Below, in pieces: positions 5,572-6,699 of a stretch of DNA of 6,699 bases. This DNA is from CAKSXP01 sp964609305 (GTDB lineage Bacteria > Bacillota > Clostridia > Oscillospirales > Oscillospiraceae): assembly GCA_964609305.1 (NCBI GenBank), contig CAZSRK010000079.1, forward strand, positions 1 to 6,699, given 5' to 3'. The position numbers were made by a program, and so were the translations under genes. Under the pieces are notes generated by a model. It was not told the origin of the DNA, did not search any database, and saw nothing but the letters and a program-made list of their open reading frames with translations. Within the stretch, counting starts at the first letter, position 1; the number at the start of each line of letters is the position of its first letter.

Positions 5572-6655
5572 TGAAACGGAAGAGGGTCACGTCGCCGTCC
5601 TGCATCACATATTCCTTGCCCTCAGAACGGACGAGACCTTTCTCCCTGGCCGCGGCCATCGAACCGCAGGCTTTCAGGTCCTCGAACGCGACGATCTCGG
5701 CACGGATAAAGCCGCGCTCGAAATCGGAATGTATCTTACCGGCCGCCTGAGGAGCCTTTGTTCCCCTCTTTATGGTCCAGGCGCGGCACTCGTCGCTGCC
5801 GCCGGTCAGAAATGAGATCAGGCCAAGAATACTGTACGAGCATTTGATAAGCCGGTCAAGACCCGATTCGCGCATGCCCATCTCCTCAAGAAAAAGGACT
5901 TTCTCTTCAGCGGGCAGCTCGGCAATCTCCTGCTCAAGCTTGGCGCAGATGGGCAGGACCTGCGCGCCCTCGGCCCCGGCGATATCGCACACCGCCCTGT
6001 AATAATCGTTGTTTTCGTAATCGACGATCCCGTCCTCATCCATGTTCGCGGCATAGATGACCGGCTTGAGTGTGAGCAGGTCGCTTGTAGAGAGGATCGC
6101 CGCGTCGTCTTCGCTGCACTCGAACGATCGCGCGCTCTTCCCCGCATCGAGGTGCGCGCGGAGCCTTTCAAAAATCTCCGCCTCGTGCAGATATTTTTTG
6201 TCGCCCTTGGCGGCCTTCTTTGCTTTCTCGATGCGGCGGTCTGCCATCTCCATATCCGCCATTATGAGCTCAAGGTCGATGATTTCGATGTCACGCGCGG
6301 GGTCAGTGCCATTTTCGACATGTACGATATTTTCGTCGTCAAAACAGCGCACGACATGTACGATCGCGTCCGTCATGCGGATATTAGACAGGAACTTATT
6401 GCCCAGCCCCTCTCCCCGGGACGCTCCGCGCACAAGCCCCGCGATATCCACGAATTCTATCACCGCGGGGGTGTATTTTTTTGGCGAGTACATCTGCGCA
6501 AGATAGTCCAGCCGTTCATCCGGCACCGTGACCATGCCGACATTTGGCTCAATCGTGCAGAAAGGGTAATTGGCGCTCTCCGCTCCGGCATTCGTTATCG
6601 CATTAAAAAGAGTGGACTTGCCGACATTGGGCAGTCCAACGATCCCTAATTTCAT
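5564..6655 (-). CDS. ychF: Redox-responsive ATPase/GTPase YchF (Obg family)
   Basis: YchF is a ribosome-associated P-loop ATPase of the Obg-related OLA1/YchF group, linked to translation and stress response. This 363-residue protein has the same length as E. coli YchF. It shows the G1 loop GLPNVGKST (7-15), the switch region with G3 DIAGLVRGASRGEGLGNKFL (70-89), and NMDE (204-207) in place of the NKxD of true GTPases, the change that gives the family its ATP preference. A helical insertion at about 125-175 is followed by a C-terminal TGS domain (about 280-363) with GKIHSDFERGFIRAE and the terminal FRFNV. The ATG is preceded by AAGGAG (6673-6668) at 12 nt, a slightly long spacing; no better start is visible. 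Only 44 nt of upstream sequence is present, and no complete promoter can be called there. It is the first gene of a two-gene unit with the DUF1624 protein. Confidence 0.97.
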   Translation of the reverse strand: MKLGIVGLPNVGKSTLFNAITNAGAESANYPFCTIEPNVGMVTVPDERLDYLAQMYSPKKYTPAVIEFVDIAGLVRGASRGEGLGNKFLSNIRMTDAIVHVVRCFDDENIVHVENGTDPARDIEIIDLELIMADMEMADRRIEKAKKAAKGDKKYLHEAEIFERLRAHLDAGKSARSFECSEDDAAILSTSDLLTLKPVIYAANMDEDGIVDYENNDYYRAVCDIAGAEGAQVLPICAKLEQEIAELPAEEKVLFLEEMGMRESGLDRLIKCSYSILGLISFLTGGSDECRAWTIKRGTKAPQAAGKIHSDFERGFIRAEIVAFEDLKACGSMAAAREKGLVRSEGKEYVMQDGDVTLFRFNV

Positions 6656-6699
6656 ATATCTTTACATCTCCTTAAAAAATGCTGTATTTACAAGGTTTT
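6656..6699. other. Upstream edge of ychF: ribosome binding site only
   Basis: This remnant holds AAGGAG (6673-6668) and A/T-rich sequence on the minus strand. No -35/-10 pair with good spacing can be completed inside the window, so the ychF promoter probably lies further right or the gene is cotranscribed from outside. Confidence 0.6.

Overview
The window looks like ordinary core chromosome from an endospore-forming Firmicute of the Clostridia type. This rests on a SleB-type spore cortex hydrolase, a T-box leader on a threonyl-tRNA synthetase gene, strong AGGAGG-type ribosome binding sites and sigma-A-like promoters. Base composition is moderately GC-rich, which would fit an Oscillospiraceae-like lineage, but the genus cannot be fixed from the sequence. 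All six complete genes lie on the minus strand, and I see no transposon, phage, CRISPR or other sign of mobile DNA.

Reading in the direction of transcription (right to left): ychF (GTPase/ATPase, 5564-6655) is followed with an 8-nt overlap by a small membrane protein of the DUF1624/HGSNAT type (4879-5571), which ends in an intrinsic terminator. A gene-free stretch of 392 nt (4487-4878) holds that terminator, an extended -10 promoter and a full T-box riboswitch. The riboswitch controls thrS (2744-4486), a threonyl-tRNA synthetase without the usual N-terminal TGS domain. sleB (1964-2629) follows after a 114-nt gap in which I found no convincing promoter or terminator. Next come two separately transcribed genes for zinc-ribbon membrane proteins: a DUF975-type protein with a glutamine/tyrosine-rich linker (831-1835) and a DUF4870/Tic20-like protein (136-714). 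Each of these two has its own promoter with the same TTGCAA -35 hexamer and its own terminator.

The left edge carries a near-consensus promoter (TTGACA, 17 bp, TATATT with extended -10) firing out of the window to the left. It is backed by phased A/T tracts and followed by a GC-rich discriminator; its gene is not visible.

The genes do not form one pathway. Translation (thrS, ychF) and germination (sleB) are represented, and the three membrane proteins have no assigned role. I do not see a new multi-gene system. The points most worth a second look are the Q/Y-rich prion-like linker, the apparent pairing of the two zinc-ribbon genes, the TGS-less ThrRS with its somewhat non-canonical T-box specifier loop, and the strong outward promoter.
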